DNA of 64,000 nt from Vibrio echinoideorum (GCF_024347455.1 NZ_AP025483.1:2418001-2482000); one strand, 5' to 3'; numbered from the stretch's first letter, positions 51,980-62,366 are shown. Program-made: numbers and translations. Notes: generated by a model not told the origin, from the sequence alone.

Positions 51980-52452
51980 TAGCTCAAAGACGGCGATGCG
52001 CGTCTACCTCATTGTTTTACGCCTAATTATGAGGGGATTCGCAAGAAGCAGGCGTTAGACGAATTTTGATTTGGAGGTAAATATAACTATGTATCAATGG
52101 ACTGAACTAAAAGATGAGTTTAATCCTGATGGTAGTTCAGAAATATTGAAAATTTAAATGTTTATGAATAAAAATAATTCATTATCCATATTAAACCTTC
52201 TAGGTATAAATTATAGCTTATACATGGTAGCAAATTATTAGAATCACCTAATTAATTTAGTTTAATAAAAACCACAAGAGATGGAACCAATAATTCGTCA
52301 TATTTGGTTAACTAACTAAATTAAGATGAATTATCATTCTTATTGATGCGAAAGTAGAGATCGATGTATCCCATCGTGATCTAGATAATGAGCCTGACTT
52401 TAAATTGTTAATTTTTTGTTTTTATTAAATTTATCGGAGGCATTAAAGTATA
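51980..52452. other. A/T-rich non-coding stretch left of the IS21 element
   Basis: 473 bases without a full gene. It contains the possible gene relic at 52089-52157. The remainder is about three-quarters A/T. Confidence 0.45.
52089..52157 (+). pseudogene. Possible 5' remnant of a gene (22 codons)
   Basis: The frame starts MYQWTELKDEF then NPDGSSEILKI and stop, preceded by a strong GGAGG 11 bases before the ATG. A start of the form M-Y-x-W-T-E-L-K-x-x-F-x-P-D-G-S is shared, from memory, by small proteins of unknown function in Vibrio, which continue past this point. The good ribosome site in front of a 22-codon frame suggests a truncated gene. Low certainty. Confidence 0.35.
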
Positions 52453-52531
52453 TGCGTATTTCGGTGATTGCGATCGCTCGTTTCGGTTTATTCCGATCAC
52501 CTGATCCTACCGTTTTTCTCTCTTCTTATTT

Positions 52532-53272
52532 TTACTCTAAGTGATCGGATTGCGCCAGTTTTCTCATTGACTCACCTCCCAGTTCTATTCTATGACTATT
52601 GTGTACTAACCGATCCATTAGCGCGTCCGCGACGGTGGCGTTGCCGATCATGTTGTACCACTCCCTTACAGGTAACTGGCTGATGACGATTGTGCTGCTG
52701 TTTTGATAACGCTCTTCCAGCACTTCTAATAAGTGACCCGCATGCTCTTGAGTGAGTTTTTCCATCCCCCAGTCGTCGAGGATCAGTAAGGTTTTCTTAG
52801 CCAGCGATTGGAGTTGCTTTTGATAGCTACCATCCAGACGACCAGCGGTCAGGTCGTCAAGCAAGCGAGTTAATCGGTAGTACTTAACCGTTTGTTGTTG
52901 GTCACAGGCGCTGGTTGCCAGTGCGCAGGCAAGATACGTTTTGCCTGCGCCTGTTGGGCCTGTAACCAAGATGTTCTGGTGTTTGTATAGATAACTGCCC
53001 GTCAGAAGTTCGCTCATCTGTTTACGATTGAGGTTTCGTCCCTCCTTATAGATGAGTTGGCTCGGCTGCGCATCTACTCTCAGCTTGGCTTGTCGTTTTA
53101 AGCGTTGGATTTTGCTCTGATTGCGATTCAAGATCTCGCTTTCCAGAAGTAGGCTTAGCCTTTCCTCGAAGTCCAGTTCTGCGTAGGTGGTCAGTTGCTC
53201 TTGCTGCTGCTCTAATGCTTTCGCTACATGGCTCAAGCGTAGGGTTTTGAGTTGGTCGTTCAGTGCATTCAT
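52532..53272 (-). CDS. istB: IstB, IS21-family transposition ATPase
   Basis: 246 residues from ATG 53272 (MNALNDQLKTLRLSHVAKAL), 10 bases after the istA stop; the longer frame upstream lies within istA. AAA+ ATPase with Walker A 'GPTGAGKTYLACAL' and Walker B 'LLILDDWGME'. IstB loads on target DNA and stimulates IstA. Length is normal. Confidence 0.93.
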   Translation of the reverse strand: MNALNDQLKTLRLSHVAKALEQQQEQLTTYAELDFEERLSLLLESEILNRNQSKIQRLKRQAKLRVDAQPSQLIYKEGRNLNRKQMSELLTGSYLYKHQNILVTGPTGAGKTYLACALATSACDQQQTVKYYRLTRLLDDLTAGRLDGSYQKQLQSLAKKTLLILDDWGMEKLTQEHAGHLLEVLEERYQNSSTIVISQLPVREWYNMIGNATVADALMDRLVHNSHRIELGGESMRKLAQSDHLE

Positions 53273-53282
53273 ATCCTTTCTC

Positions 53283-54815
53283 CTAGTGATAACTGTTCGG
53301 GCCACGAACATTGCTATGAACAAGATTTGGCGTACTCGTGTTGTCTTTACTCAGTTGTCCTTCACGATTGTTTTTCAACAAATTGCTGATGAAGGTGTAA
53401 TTGGATTTTGTCAGCATCAGCGCATCTTTACAGGCTTGCTCTAGGCGCGATTCGCCATAGGTTTTACTGAGGCTGAGCAAGCCAAGGCAGGAACGATAAG
53501 ACTGCTCTGGATGAGGCTTGGAGTTCAGCATCTTATTGACGACTTCTCGTGTGGCTGGGCCGATATTGGCTCCCCAGCTAAGCAAGCGCCCTGGCGACCA
53601 CTTCTGATGTTGATGGTTGCTTGGCATGTGCTCTGGTTGGGTGCTGTTTCCTCGCTCTCTTTGGCTACGTGGATGCTGGGCCACCAAGTTACCTTGATGG
53701 TAGATCTGCACCAGGCGATTAGAGGCTTCCAACTCGACATGGTGACCAACAAGTTGATGGGGAACCGAGTAGTAATGACGGCGATATTCGATGTGATAGT
53801 CAGGGCCAACTTTGGCTCGTTTAGTTTCGGTATACAGGTAACGCTGCCTAGGCAGTGGCTTTAATGCAGGTTTGTCGAGTTTATCGAACAGCGCTTGGCG
53901 GCTGGCGCCATACTGTTTCATCTCACGCTGATTTAACTCATTCATGAGTTCACGGATGGCGAGATTCAACTCTTTAAAAGTGTGGAAGGCTTGGTGTCGC
54001 AACCGCATCATGATCCAGCGTTCTACTAGGAGCACGGCATTCTCTGCCTTGGCTTTGTCTTTCGGTTTGTAGGGGCGAGCAGGCATCACGGCTGTTTGAT
54101 AGTGATTAGCCAGCTTTTGATAGCTGTCGTTCAGTCTCGGCTCATAACGATTGGCTTTGGTGACTGCGCTGCGTAGGTTATCGGGAACTAAGAGTTGTGG
54201 TACGCCACCGAAGTGTTCGAACGCATTCGCATGCGCCTCTAACCAGTAGGGCTTCCCTTGGCTGGGGAAGGCTTCAACATAAGTGTAATTGGACGCGCCT
54301 AAAGTCGCGACGAACACCTCCGCTTCGCGCACTTCGCCTGTGTCAGGGTTGACCACCTGAAGCCGAGGCCCACAGTAATCGATAAACAGTTTATCACCTG
54401 CAACATGAAGCTGGCGCATGCTGCGTTTTTGGGTTTTGAACCAACGAGTGAAGTGCTCGCAGAACTGAGTGTAAGCGTAAGCTTGCTCTTGATATTGCTC
54501 ATGATACTCCTGCCAGAGCAGCATCTTTGTCATACCTTTACGCCTGAGTTCGACTGCGTATTGAGTGAAGTCTGGCATAACTTTATCTCGACTGACTTTC
54601 TTGCCGTGATACAGCGTCTGTGTGAGATCTGCATCGCTGCAACTGTCGGGTAGAGGCCAACCAAGTTGGCTTTGTTTAAAGCGAGTAAGGAGTTCTGATA
54701 CGGTGGACGGGCCGAGTTTAAGGCAAGAAGCGATACCACGATTTGAGAGACCGCAGTCGTATTTAAGGCGTAATACCTCTTTGATTTTGTTCATTGGAGT
54801 TCTCTTTTTGGCCAT
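53283..54815 (-). CDS. istA: IstA, IS21-family DDE transposase
   Basis: 510 residues. N-terminal HTH ('IKEVLRLKYDCGLSNRGIASCLKLGPSTVSELLTRF'), rve-type catalytic core with D in 'LFIDYCGP', D in 'LLVPDNLRSAV' and E in 'KPKDKAKAENAV' (near residue 276), and a C-terminal Mu-transposase-like beta domain. The full set of catalytic residues and clear ends indicate a potentially active element. Confidence 0.93.
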   Translation of the reverse strand: MAKKRTPMNKIKEVLRLKYDCGLSNRGIASCLKLGPSTVSELLTRFKQSQLGWPLPDSCSDADLTQTLYHGKKVSRDKVMPDFTQYAVELRRKGMTKMLLWQEYHEQYQEQAYAYTQFCEHFTRWFKTQKRSMRQLHVAGDKLFIDYCGPRLQVVNPDTGEVREAEVFVATLGASNYTYVEAFPSQGKPYWLEAHANAFEHFGGVPQLLVPDNLRSAVTKANRYEPRLNDSYQKLANHYQTAVMPARPYKPKDKAKAENAVLLVERWIMMRLRHQAFHTFKELNLAIRELMNELNQREMKQYGASRQALFDKLDKPALKPLPRQRYLYTETKRAKVGPDYHIEYRRHYYSVPHQLVGHHVELEASNRLVQIYHQGNLVAQHPRSQRERGNSTQPEHMPSNHQHQKWSPGRLLSWGANIGPATREVVNKMLNSKPHPEQSYRSCLGLLSLSKTYGESRLEQACKDALMLTKSNYTFISNLLKNNREGQLSKDNTSTPNLVHSNVRGPNSYH

Positions 54816-55045
54816 TGTCGCTTCCTTTCCTTCTTGTTTAAGAAGTAAAGAATAGCGAGCTATTGATTTAAAAGAGAAAAAGGAAGGATTTCGGCCATTA
54901 CGATCGCGGTTTTCGCTATTCCGATCACCGATTTCGGAGTTTGACTAAAAGTGATCGGATAATCGCGGAATCAGTGATCGGTTTAAACCGAAATGGGTGA
55001 TCGGATAATCCCGAAATGACTGATCGGAATGCTCCGAAATATGCA

Positions 55046-55360
55046 GTATAAGGTTCCTCTTACTCATGAGTGCATGCAAGAGCAGGTCCGATTAAGCTAT
55101 GGTGATGAATTCGTATAACAAATAAGGATTAATGTGTTGTGTAGCCAACACTGAATCCCGAGTGTTGAACAAGCCCGAAACCACTTTATTAAGTAAATTG
55201 TACGATTAGGTTTGAAGGGCACAGCGCCGTGAGGTTTTTCTCAAGGCGAGCGAGACCAAGATAAGGTTACGATAGTAATCTTATAAGTAAGTTAACCCAT
55301 TTTCTGTTTCTTTTGTTGTCACGTCTCTTCTGATTTCGTCAATGCCATTCTCCTTATTGA
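55046..55360. other. Non-coding stretch between the IS21 and IS3 elements
   Basis: 315 bases. CAACACT/AGTGTTG hairpin (55148-55170 region) and an imperfect TAAGGTTAC/GTAATCTTA stem (55265-55283 region). No gene. Belongs to the island non-coding hairpin-rich background. Confidence 0.4.
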
Positions 55361-55368
55361 TGTAGTGG

Positions 55369-56426
<1,058 letters not shown>

Positions 56427-56535
56427 AGAGTTTGTTGTGGATTAGAAAATTTAGCTACATTGTTGGATCTCTAGGCATGAGGAAAAGTAAGGCAAGTTGC
56501 AGGGTTTGAAACTGAGTTCAATCCCTCTCTGGCTC

Positions 56536-56575
56536 ACAATGGGGCAGAAGCGTGTTAGCTAATTCACTCCTCCAG
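56536..56575 (+). repeat. Partial copy E of the island inter-module repeat
   Basis: CAATGGGGCAGAAGCGTGTT followed by AGCTAATTCACT resembles the 5' part of copy C (TAATGGGGCAGAACTGAGCTAGC). The downstream core is not recognisable; the adjacent IS3 remnant may have removed part of it. It lies just downstream of the srap gene. Confidence 0.45.
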
Positions 56576-56661
56576 ACCTGACATTACTCAAAACAGATCA
56601 GACTTTATTAAAACTTAGCAAAATTTATTGTCCGTCGACATTTGCCATTTCAGGCTTTTGA

Positions 56662-57069
56662 TTACACCTTCAAATTCTTCACGCTCGTCGAATTTTTTCT
56701 AGTTTTGGTTTTGTAGCGATGTAACTCCCAAGTCATTTGGGCCACCTTATCTGCCATGACAACATGCTCCGACTCTAACTGCTCATTCTTAGTTTTGAGC
56801 CTTTCGTTTTGCTTCAACACTTCCTGATATTTATCCTTTGAAACCTGAGCTTTTGACTTATTTTCCTTCGCCTTAACCACACCTACTTTCTTTGGATCTG
56901 AAAGGTACTTTTCTTTTTCTTCAAGCACCCTCCCCAACAACTCAGCATGATTCTTCAAAGAGCCGTTAGCCACACCCGCACGTTTTTCGACAGCGAACGG
57001 ACTAATCTTTTTCCCTTCCTTCAAAAGTGCTTTAAAAGCGTTCTCTAGCTTTACAGCTACCGCTGCCAT
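56662..57069 (-). CDS. Small coiled-coil recombination auxiliary protein (Srap/TnpC-like)
   Basis: 135 residues. N-terminal helical region ('LENAFKALLKEGKKISPFAVEKRAGVANGSLKNHAEL', likely DNA-binding HTH) and a C-terminal coiled coil ('VSKDKYQEVLKQNERLKTKNEQLESEHVVMADKVAQMTWELHRYK'). Its stop-start distance from the intB-like gene is 2 bases. Position, size and shape match the srap product of SEs and TnpC of Tn554, accessory factors for excision. It is the last gene of the recombination operon. Confidence 0.7.
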   Translation of the reverse strand: MAAVAVKLENAFKALLKEGKKISPFAVEKRAGVANGSLKNHAELLGRVLEEKEKYLSDPKKVGVVKAKENKSKAQVSKDKYQEVLKQNERLKTKNEQLESEHVVMADKVAQMTWELHRYKTKTRKNSTSVKNLKV

Positions 57070-57071
57070 GC

Positions 57072-59225
57072 TTATACCTCTACTCTATATTTATCAAATT
57101 CAATGCCGTGATCTGACATCACCTTTTCAGCCGCCCTAATGTCATTAAGCTGAGTGGCTAAAGAGCTTTTATTAAACAAATTCATCTCTTTCATCTTTTC
57201 AATTTTAGCTATACAGCCCTCACGTCTTCTAACCCAATTCTCAGCTTCTCTTTTATTGACATTGAGGTTTTCACAATCTCGACCTACACACTTAGAAGAC
57301 TCAAATAAGTGATTCATACTGCACGAGTCTCCTGCGAAGCAAGTACCAAAACCTGTTGATTTATTTGCGCCTTTTGTCTTACTGACCAGTTCATTAAACT
57401 CAGCAGAACTTTTTACTCCATCACCCTCAAAGGATTGTATGTATCCACCTGACTGCTCCTCAGGGTGCTCAATAATATCCTTCATGTAATCATGATGTTG
57501 TGCATTATATTGCTCTTCAATCTGCTTCTTGATTTCTGCTGGTTTTTGTATGCCCATGAGCGTCAAAACTTCTGAATGACTGGCATAAATGGCAGTCATA
57601 GATAGATTAATGTGCTTGAACTGATGTTTTAATGATGCGAGTGATACCAAACCATGCCCAACAGCAAAATGGGCAAATGTTCGTCTTAATGAGTGAGTTG
57701 AAACGTGCCAGTACAATTCTCCACTACCATTCTCTTTGATAGGGTAATATCTCTTTGGCACGACAGAATTTAATAGGTTATACAGTTCATCCATTTCATC
57801 TGGAATATAACGAATATCAATGTATTTGCTATAAAGCGCCCATAGACCCCTAATGTTAACAGTGTTTAATACTGCATCTTTTTGCTGGCGCTTTATATTG
57901 TCACCTCTGCCACCTAAGCCATCAAATGTAAACCGAGGCGCGAGGTGAATATCCCCCGATTCTGAGCGATAGTGGTCATTGAGTACAGATAACACCAACA
58001 ATGCTTTTTCACAAATTGGTGCACACGCCCACGTATCCTCACGCGCCAGTTTTTCTAGCTTATTCGTCCATGACCGCATCGTACACAGTGTTATGCCATC
58101 AATATCGACCTCTTGGTATGAGGTACTGTCAATTTGTGTTAGTTCACTGTTTCTCATGCCTGTAAATGCTGAACACGCCCCAAAACATGCGCCTCGAATA
58201 ACGTTAAACGCATTCACTGCCTGCCGTTCTGTAATGCCATTGCTTTTGGCATATTCCTTTACGTCCAACAACGGATTCTCTTTCTTATAAGCTTCTAGTA
58301 CCGAGCGATGCGCTTGATTGCGATAAATCGCTTCAACCCCATCCTTTGCTTTTTCCATAAAATCATTAACGAGTTCATTTTCTGAGAGCTTGTTGAGTTG
58401 AGCCTTTTCTTTAATATCAACGCCAGTTGTCATCTCCTGATATAGCGCTTTTATTTCAGCGCCACTATCAATACTTGCCACCAATACGTTGTATTCACAC
58501 TCAACATCACCATCAAAATCACGGCCATTTAAGAACTCTGTATACGCTGATTCCACGTCATTAATGATACGAGATAAATACTGCTCATAAATCACTGGAA
58601 TTACTGTGGGGTGGTGCCCTTTGCCAGAGCCAGCAATTTTCTTTGCTAGACTTCTGGCTGTTTGCCCCTCTTGATATGGGATTTGAAAGCGATGAGATTC
58701 TGGAAAATACTGATTAACTTGTGTAAAGACACTCAAGGCATCTAGCTTATTTGCAATTGTTTTCTCTGCTTGGCCTTTCAGTGATTCGACCAATTGCGAA
58801 AAAACAATTTCATTGTTCAAGTAGCCAAAAGAGTCAATACTTGTGTCAAAAAACATTCTTAATGTGTGTTCAGTACAATGCTGTACTAGCCTTAAGCTCT
58901 CAATTTTACGAAAAGTATCAGCTCCTTCAACGTTCAATAACGCCCCTTTACCTCCCCATATTAACCAATACATTCTTTGTTTAAGTTCAATAAGTAGTTT
59001 GGGGTTATGCTTGGCACTTTGAAACGCTAGTTTGTACTCTGACTCAGATGCCTTTGTGGTATTAAATAAATCATTGAAATCCCAAGCATCATCCTCAAAG
59101 TAAGAGACTGGGCTACCATCTTTGTTTACACTTACCACGGTACGGTTCGTCGGCACAGGGTAGTCTGTAGTGGTTGGTAACGAATACTTATCAAACAAAG
59201 CGTGGTCGTGACTAATACTGAACAT
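57072..59225 (-). CDS. Large tyrosine recombinase (IntB-like)
   Basis: 717 residues. Catalytic domain in the middle: first Arg in 'TGMRNSELTQI' near residue 353, H-x-x-R in 'HSLRRTFAHF' near residue 512, H in 'LKHQFKHINLSMTAIY' and Tyr in 'AIYASHS' near residue 540. The C-terminal part contains a Cys-rich block ('GTCFAGDSCSMNHLFESSKCVGRDC', four to five Cys) probably binding zinc, and a helical tail. Such long recombinases with a Cys-rich tail occur in Tn554 TnpB and SE IntB. It begins 2 bases after the tfp-like gene, so the operon is translated in tandem. Confidence 0.8.
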   Translation of the reverse strand: MFSISHDHALFDKYSLPTTTDYPVPTNRTVVSVNKDGSPVSYFEDDAWDFNDLFNTTKASESEYKLAFQSAKHNPKLLIELKQRMYWLIWGGKGALLNVEGADTFRKIESLRLVQHCTEHTLRMFFDTSIDSFGYLNNEIVFSQLVESLKGQAEKTIANKLDALSVFTQVNQYFPESHRFQIPYQEGQTARSLAKKIAGSGKGHHPTVIPVIYEQYLSRIINDVESAYTEFLNGRDFDGDVECEYNVLVASIDSGAEIKALYQEMTTGVDIKEKAQLNKLSENELVNDFMEKAKDGVEAIYRNQAHRSVLEAYKKENPLLDVKEYAKSNGITERQAVNAFNVIRGACFGACSAFTGMRNSELTQIDSTSYQEVDIDGITLCTMRSWTNKLEKLAREDTWACAPICEKALLVLSVLNDHYRSESGDIHLAPRFTFDGLGGRGDNIKRQQKDAVLNTVNIRGLWALYSKYIDIRYIPDEMDELYNLLNSVVPKRYYPIKENGSGELYWHVSTHSLRRTFAHFAVGHGLVSLASLKHQFKHINLSMTAIYASHSEVLTLMGIQKPAEIKKQIEEQYNAQHHDYMKDIIEHPEEQSGGYIQSFEGDGVKSSAEFNELVSKTKGANKSTGFGTCFAGDSCSMNHLFESSKCVGRDCENLNVNKREAENWVRRREGCIAKIEKMKEMNLFNKSSLATQLNDIRAAEKVMSDHGIEFDKYRVEV

Positions 59226-59227
59226 AG

Positions 59228-60967
59228 TTACCCCTTAAAGACATCTGAAATGGAATCTTCATCCCACAAAGGGTGACACCCTTGACGTTTGAGATAGGCT
59301 TCTGCTGCCTTTAGGTTGCGTTTTTTAAAGCGTTTTTTGATTTCTACGATGGAAGATTGAACCTCACTGAAGTTTTTAATGAAATGCGTTAAATCATTAT
59401 GAGCGATTAACGCCTCTTTGAACCTCAGTTCAAAGGAAAGAAAACGCCAAATATCATGAACCTCATCGACAACGGCGAAGTTACGACACATAAAGCATTT
59501 AATGACATATCCACATCCCAAATCCTTTACATCGTCTTCTTCTAGCAACCCTGCATCCACATTCGTCTTTTGGAATTCACGTTTCTGAGGTGTGTCCTCG
59601 CCCTTACAGATACCACCATTGGATATATCATCAACAGTGTGCTTAGAGGCTGTTCTAAGTGCATCAGCCTCTTCAACGGATAAAACCTCACAATATTTAG
59701 CCTTTGTCTTTGCAATAGCGACCGTAGCGCCACCTGTCGGGTTCTGCGCATAAGCGTATAATGTCGCCCCGCCTACCGCCAGCTCTCTCCTTGCGATGGC
59801 CTTCGAGTTCTTGCCATATCTCGAATTATTCCAAGTGCTTTCTGATTGGTTACGTGAGCTTTCCATTGCTCCCGTCCGACCGTATTGACTCTCTGCATAC
59901 TGCTTAATCGAGGACTTTAACCGCTCGAAACCAAGCTTAAAGTTTGGGTTGTTCGATACGGCCAACTTTAACGTTGTAGAGCGCTCTATCAATCCTTTAG
60001 CGTATCGATACAAGCCCATGGAGCTCGGTTTTTCACCGCTTCTGCGAACAAACAAGTAATGTTTATCCAACTTTAAATCTTCTGCGTTAAGTTTTGATAA
60101 TTGAATGTGTTCTTCAAAAAAGGTTTTTGATGCAGCCCTTGGGGTAAATGAACGTGTTTCTTCTTTGTAACCACGAGTTTTCAAGCCCTTAACGGAGATG
60201 CGGTTTCCACCGATGTTATCGACTTTCCATTCATCTTCTAACACAAAGGTATTTAGAGCCTCTGTCAGACCTGCCGCCGTGTAATAGATGTATAGAAATA
60301 CGGCATTATTTATTAAGCTATCAAACGCCAACCTTCTTTGAGAATCGCTAATAGATTCGTCCAGATAACACTTATTGAGCGCTTTTCTATCGGATAGAAG
60401 AGCGCGACCTATTTTCTTTAACTCTTTTTTGGTGTAGTTGTTCGAATCAAGAGAAGCAGAGTTAGTGTCAAGGTTTCGAAGTGCCTTGGGAATCACGCCC
60501 AAACCGAATTTCTTGAGCATCGAGCTGTATTTCGATGCCTCCCACCCGAGGGTTTTGGCCTTTTTAGGTTTGCCATGCAAGCCGACACCTGTTGTTCTTA
60601 TTGAAAGCCACTGCGCTTGAATGTGGGCACTGGCGGATTCAGCGGATAACTCAACCTTTTGCTTTCCTTTCTTCTCATTAAAGGCGTGTGACAATATCGC
60701 TCTTATATCTCTAAAATACGCTACTTTCCCAGACTCAGCCCATCCAGACTGGTCAAACTTGGAGATAAGGAAACGAACATGCTTCTTGGTGCTGTATTGC
60801 AGTAATTCTTTAAAATCACAGGTAGTATTCGTGCCGTGGCCATTTTTCCACACAAACTTCCATTGATGAATCGTTGCTAACGGGTTGTCCGATTGCATTT
60901 CATCCGTTGGGATAGAGCGATAAATGCGAGCATTTTCTGGCTTGTTAACATCTATGTTATCGGTCAT
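59228..60967 (-). CDS. Tyrosine-recombinase-fold protein without full catalytic set (Tfp-like)
   Basis: 579 residues. The start overlaps the intA-like stop by 4 bases (ATGA). The middle region ('KGLKTRGYKEETRSFTPRAASKTFFEEHI') resembles a recombinase beta-hairpin, but I see no H-x-x-R box or clear tyrosine nucleophile. The C-terminus has 'CGYVIKCFMCRNFAVVDEVHDIWRFLSFE', a Cys pair possibly binding metal. It matches the tfp gene of SEs in position. A structural partner of the two active recombinases is the likely role. Confidence 0.7.
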   Translation of the reverse strand: MTDNIDVNKPENARIYRSIPTDEMQSDNPLATIHQWKFVWKNGHGTNTTCDFKELLQYSTKKHVRFLISKFDQSGWAESGKVAYFRDIRAILSHAFNEKKGKQKVELSAESASAHIQAQWLSIRTTGVGLHGKPKKAKTLGWEASKYSSMLKKFGLGVIPKALRNLDTNSASLDSNNYTKKELKKIGRALLSDRKALNKCYLDESISDSQRRLAFDSLINNAVFLYIYYTAAGLTEALNTFVLEDEWKVDNIGGNRISVKGLKTRGYKEETRSFTPRAASKTFFEEHIQLSKLNAEDLKLDKHYLFVRRSGEKPSSMGLYRYAKGLIERSTTLKLAVSNNPNFKLGFERLKSSIKQYAESQYGRTGAMESSRNQSESTWNNSRYGKNSKAIARRELAVGGATLYAYAQNPTGGATVAIAKTKAKYCEVLSVEEADALRTASKHTVDDISNGGICKGEDTPQKREFQKTNVDAGLLEEDDVKDLGCGYVIKCFMCRNFAVVDEVHDIWRFLSFELRFKEALIAHNDLTHFIKNFSEVQSSIVEIKKRFKKRNLKAAEAYLKRQGCHPLWDEDSISDVFKG

Positions 60968-62190
60968 AAAATGCCATCCTCATCCAGTAAGTTCATCATT
61001 AATTCAGGCACTTGATTCTTAGTTGGATTTCCTTCCCAATGCGTTAGATAGTGCATGGTGACACTTAAGTCTTTATGACCCGCTTCATCTTTGAGTAACT
61101 TCAATGCTTGGGAGGTTGTGATGTCATCCATGTTAACCAAAAGCTCAAATTTATTGGCGAGAAAAGTGACTCTTGTATCATGAAAAATATGGTCAAAATG
61201 CGGATTACTGTTCTCTTTTATCGCATTTCGCAATTTACTCCAGAGGGCGTCGATTGAGTTTGATTTTTCGTTTTCTTCTTTAAATCTATTGCCTTCTTTA
61301 GTGATGAAAATAGGGGCATCTTCATCACCTGTATTGTAAAAATACAACCTAGCACGTTCCTTATATCGCTCACTCTCACAGTATTTAGATAACTGCTTCA
61401 TTAGCCACACTGGCATTGAAATCACTCGATTTTTACCACCCTTGGTTCGGCAGCCGTGAGAATTACCAATCTTAATGTTGGTGAACGTTTTACCCCTAAA
61501 CCCCTTCGGCACTTTCACATGGCGAGGTTTTAAGTCAGCAACCTCTATTGCTCTTAACCCTGAATTGATAGCAGTTGCAACGAGTAACCTAAACTCACCA
61601 GACACCCCTGCACGATGCCAGTTGTCTCTTATATGCTGAATATCCATATCATTCATTGGTGTTAACGTGGTTTCCTGCTTCGGGCTGGTAATGGTTATGT
61701 CTGTAAGCATCTGACCATATTTGGTGTAACCCGTTACTTCAAAAGGGAGGTTTTCAACATAACCATGTCGCAGACAAAACACATAGAATCTTCTAGTCAC
61801 GGACAAGGTTGTTGAACCTACACTGCGCCTCATATTGCCGCTGTCAATTTGCTTATTTAAGTAAGCTCGGAACAGATAGATGGGATAACGTTCAAGCTCT
61901 TGATTTTCGTCATTCCAGTTGAGATTGTTCTTCCCTAGAAACCTAAAGAAACGAAGTAAAGCATAAGAGGTAGGCTCAGTGTTCTTTATACCTTCAACGA
62001 TACGACGACTCAGGATATAAGCGTTAGCATAAAACTCAGGCTCACCCTCTGAGGTAAACAGTAATTTCACACCATCGAAACGCATAGGTTTGTGAATAGA
62101 GAAATCAGGCTTACCTCCTGAGATATCTTCTTCAACATCCCCAATCTCTATCTCTTTACTTGTTGCAGTGAGATGGTAATAGTGATCCAT
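60964..62190 (-). CDS. Tyrosine recombinase (IntA-like)
   Basis: 408 residues. N-terminal SAM-like DNA-binding domain (about 60-180), catalytic domain with Arg in 'NSGLRAIEVADLK' near residue 208, Lys in 'TKGGKNRVISMP', H-x-x-R in 'HDTRVTFLANK' near residue 337, H in 'EAGHKDLSVTMHY' and the nucleophile Tyr in 'MHYLTHW'. It is the first gene of the four-gene recombination operon and lies only about 65 bases from the inferred right end of the element. It would catalyse integration and excision. Confidence 0.85.
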   Translation of the reverse strand: MDHYYHLTATSKEIEIGDVEEDISGGKPDFSIHKPMRFDGVKLLFTSEGEPEFYANAYILSRRIVEGIKNTEPTSYALLRFFRFLGKNNLNWNDENQELERYPIYLFRAYLNKQIDSGNMRRSVGSTTLSVTRRFYVFCLRHGYVENLPFEVTGYTKYGQMLTDITITSPKQETTLTPMNDMDIQHIRDNWHRAGVSGEFRLLVATAINSGLRAIEVADLKPRHVKVPKGFRGKTFTNIKIGNSHGCRTKGGKNRVISMPVWLMKQLSKYCESERYKERARLYFYNTGDEDAPIFITKEGNRFKEENEKSNSIDALWSKLRNAIKENSNPHFDHIFHDTRVTFLANKFELLVNMDDITTSQALKLLKDEAGHKDLSVTMHYLTHWEGNPTKNQVPELMMNLLDEDGIL

Positions 62191-62210
62191 AACAGCCTCT
62201 TCAAAATCAA

Positions 62211-62295
62211 TCTAATTTTAGATTAGACTAACAATCTAATAAGTTCAATTAAAAAGGGAGTGACTATTACTCCCTCACAACAACTTATTAGATAT
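62211..62295. other. Right junction of the island with nested inverted repeats
   Basis: TCTAATTTTAGATTAGACTA (62211 onward) is rich in TCTAA/TTAGA words like the left junction. ATCTAATAAGTT (62234-62245) is repeated inverted as AACTTATTAGAT (62282-62293), enclosing a second inverted pair GGGAGT/ACTCCC (62256-62274 region). The outer pair may be recombinase arm sites or the element end plus its chromosomal target. The start of intA lies 21 bases to the left. Confidence 0.5.
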
Positions 62296-62306
62296 GTTGG
62301 CTGTAA

Positions 62307-62344
62307 AAAAGCCTGCAATTCGCTAGGAGCAAACGCAGGCTTTT
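62307..62344 (-). terminator. Terminator of the RND efflux gene
   Basis: AAAAGCCTGC / GCAGGCTTTT with an 18-base loop; on the minus strand the stem is followed by a T run. It places the island boundary to its left. Confidence 0.8.
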
Positions 62345-62366
62345 CAATATTGTTACACTATTCCAT

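Larger units (their letters stand above)
52453..55045. mobile_element. Intact IS21-family insertion sequence
   Basis: 2593 bp. Terminal inverted repeats: TGCGTATTTCGG at 52453 and TGCATATTTCGG read inward from 55045, followed on both sides by further internal copies of a TTTCGG..CGATC word, the multiple-terminal-repeat layout of IS21 elements. A perfect 5-bp target duplication GTATA flanks it (52448-52452 and 55046-55050). It encodes istA and istB on the minus strand. It has interrupted A/T-rich non-coding island DNA. Confidence 0.9.

Noticed and set aside
53511..53864. 117-codon open frame opposite istA
   Set aside because: Antisense shadow of the IstA catalytic region, a known feature of IS21 genes.
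56490..56535. tRNA-like fragment (GTTCAATCCCTC) downstream of the srap gene
   Set aside because: Only a T-arm-like word is present; no acceptor stem, D-arm or anticodon arm could be formed. Not a tRNA attachment site on this evidence.
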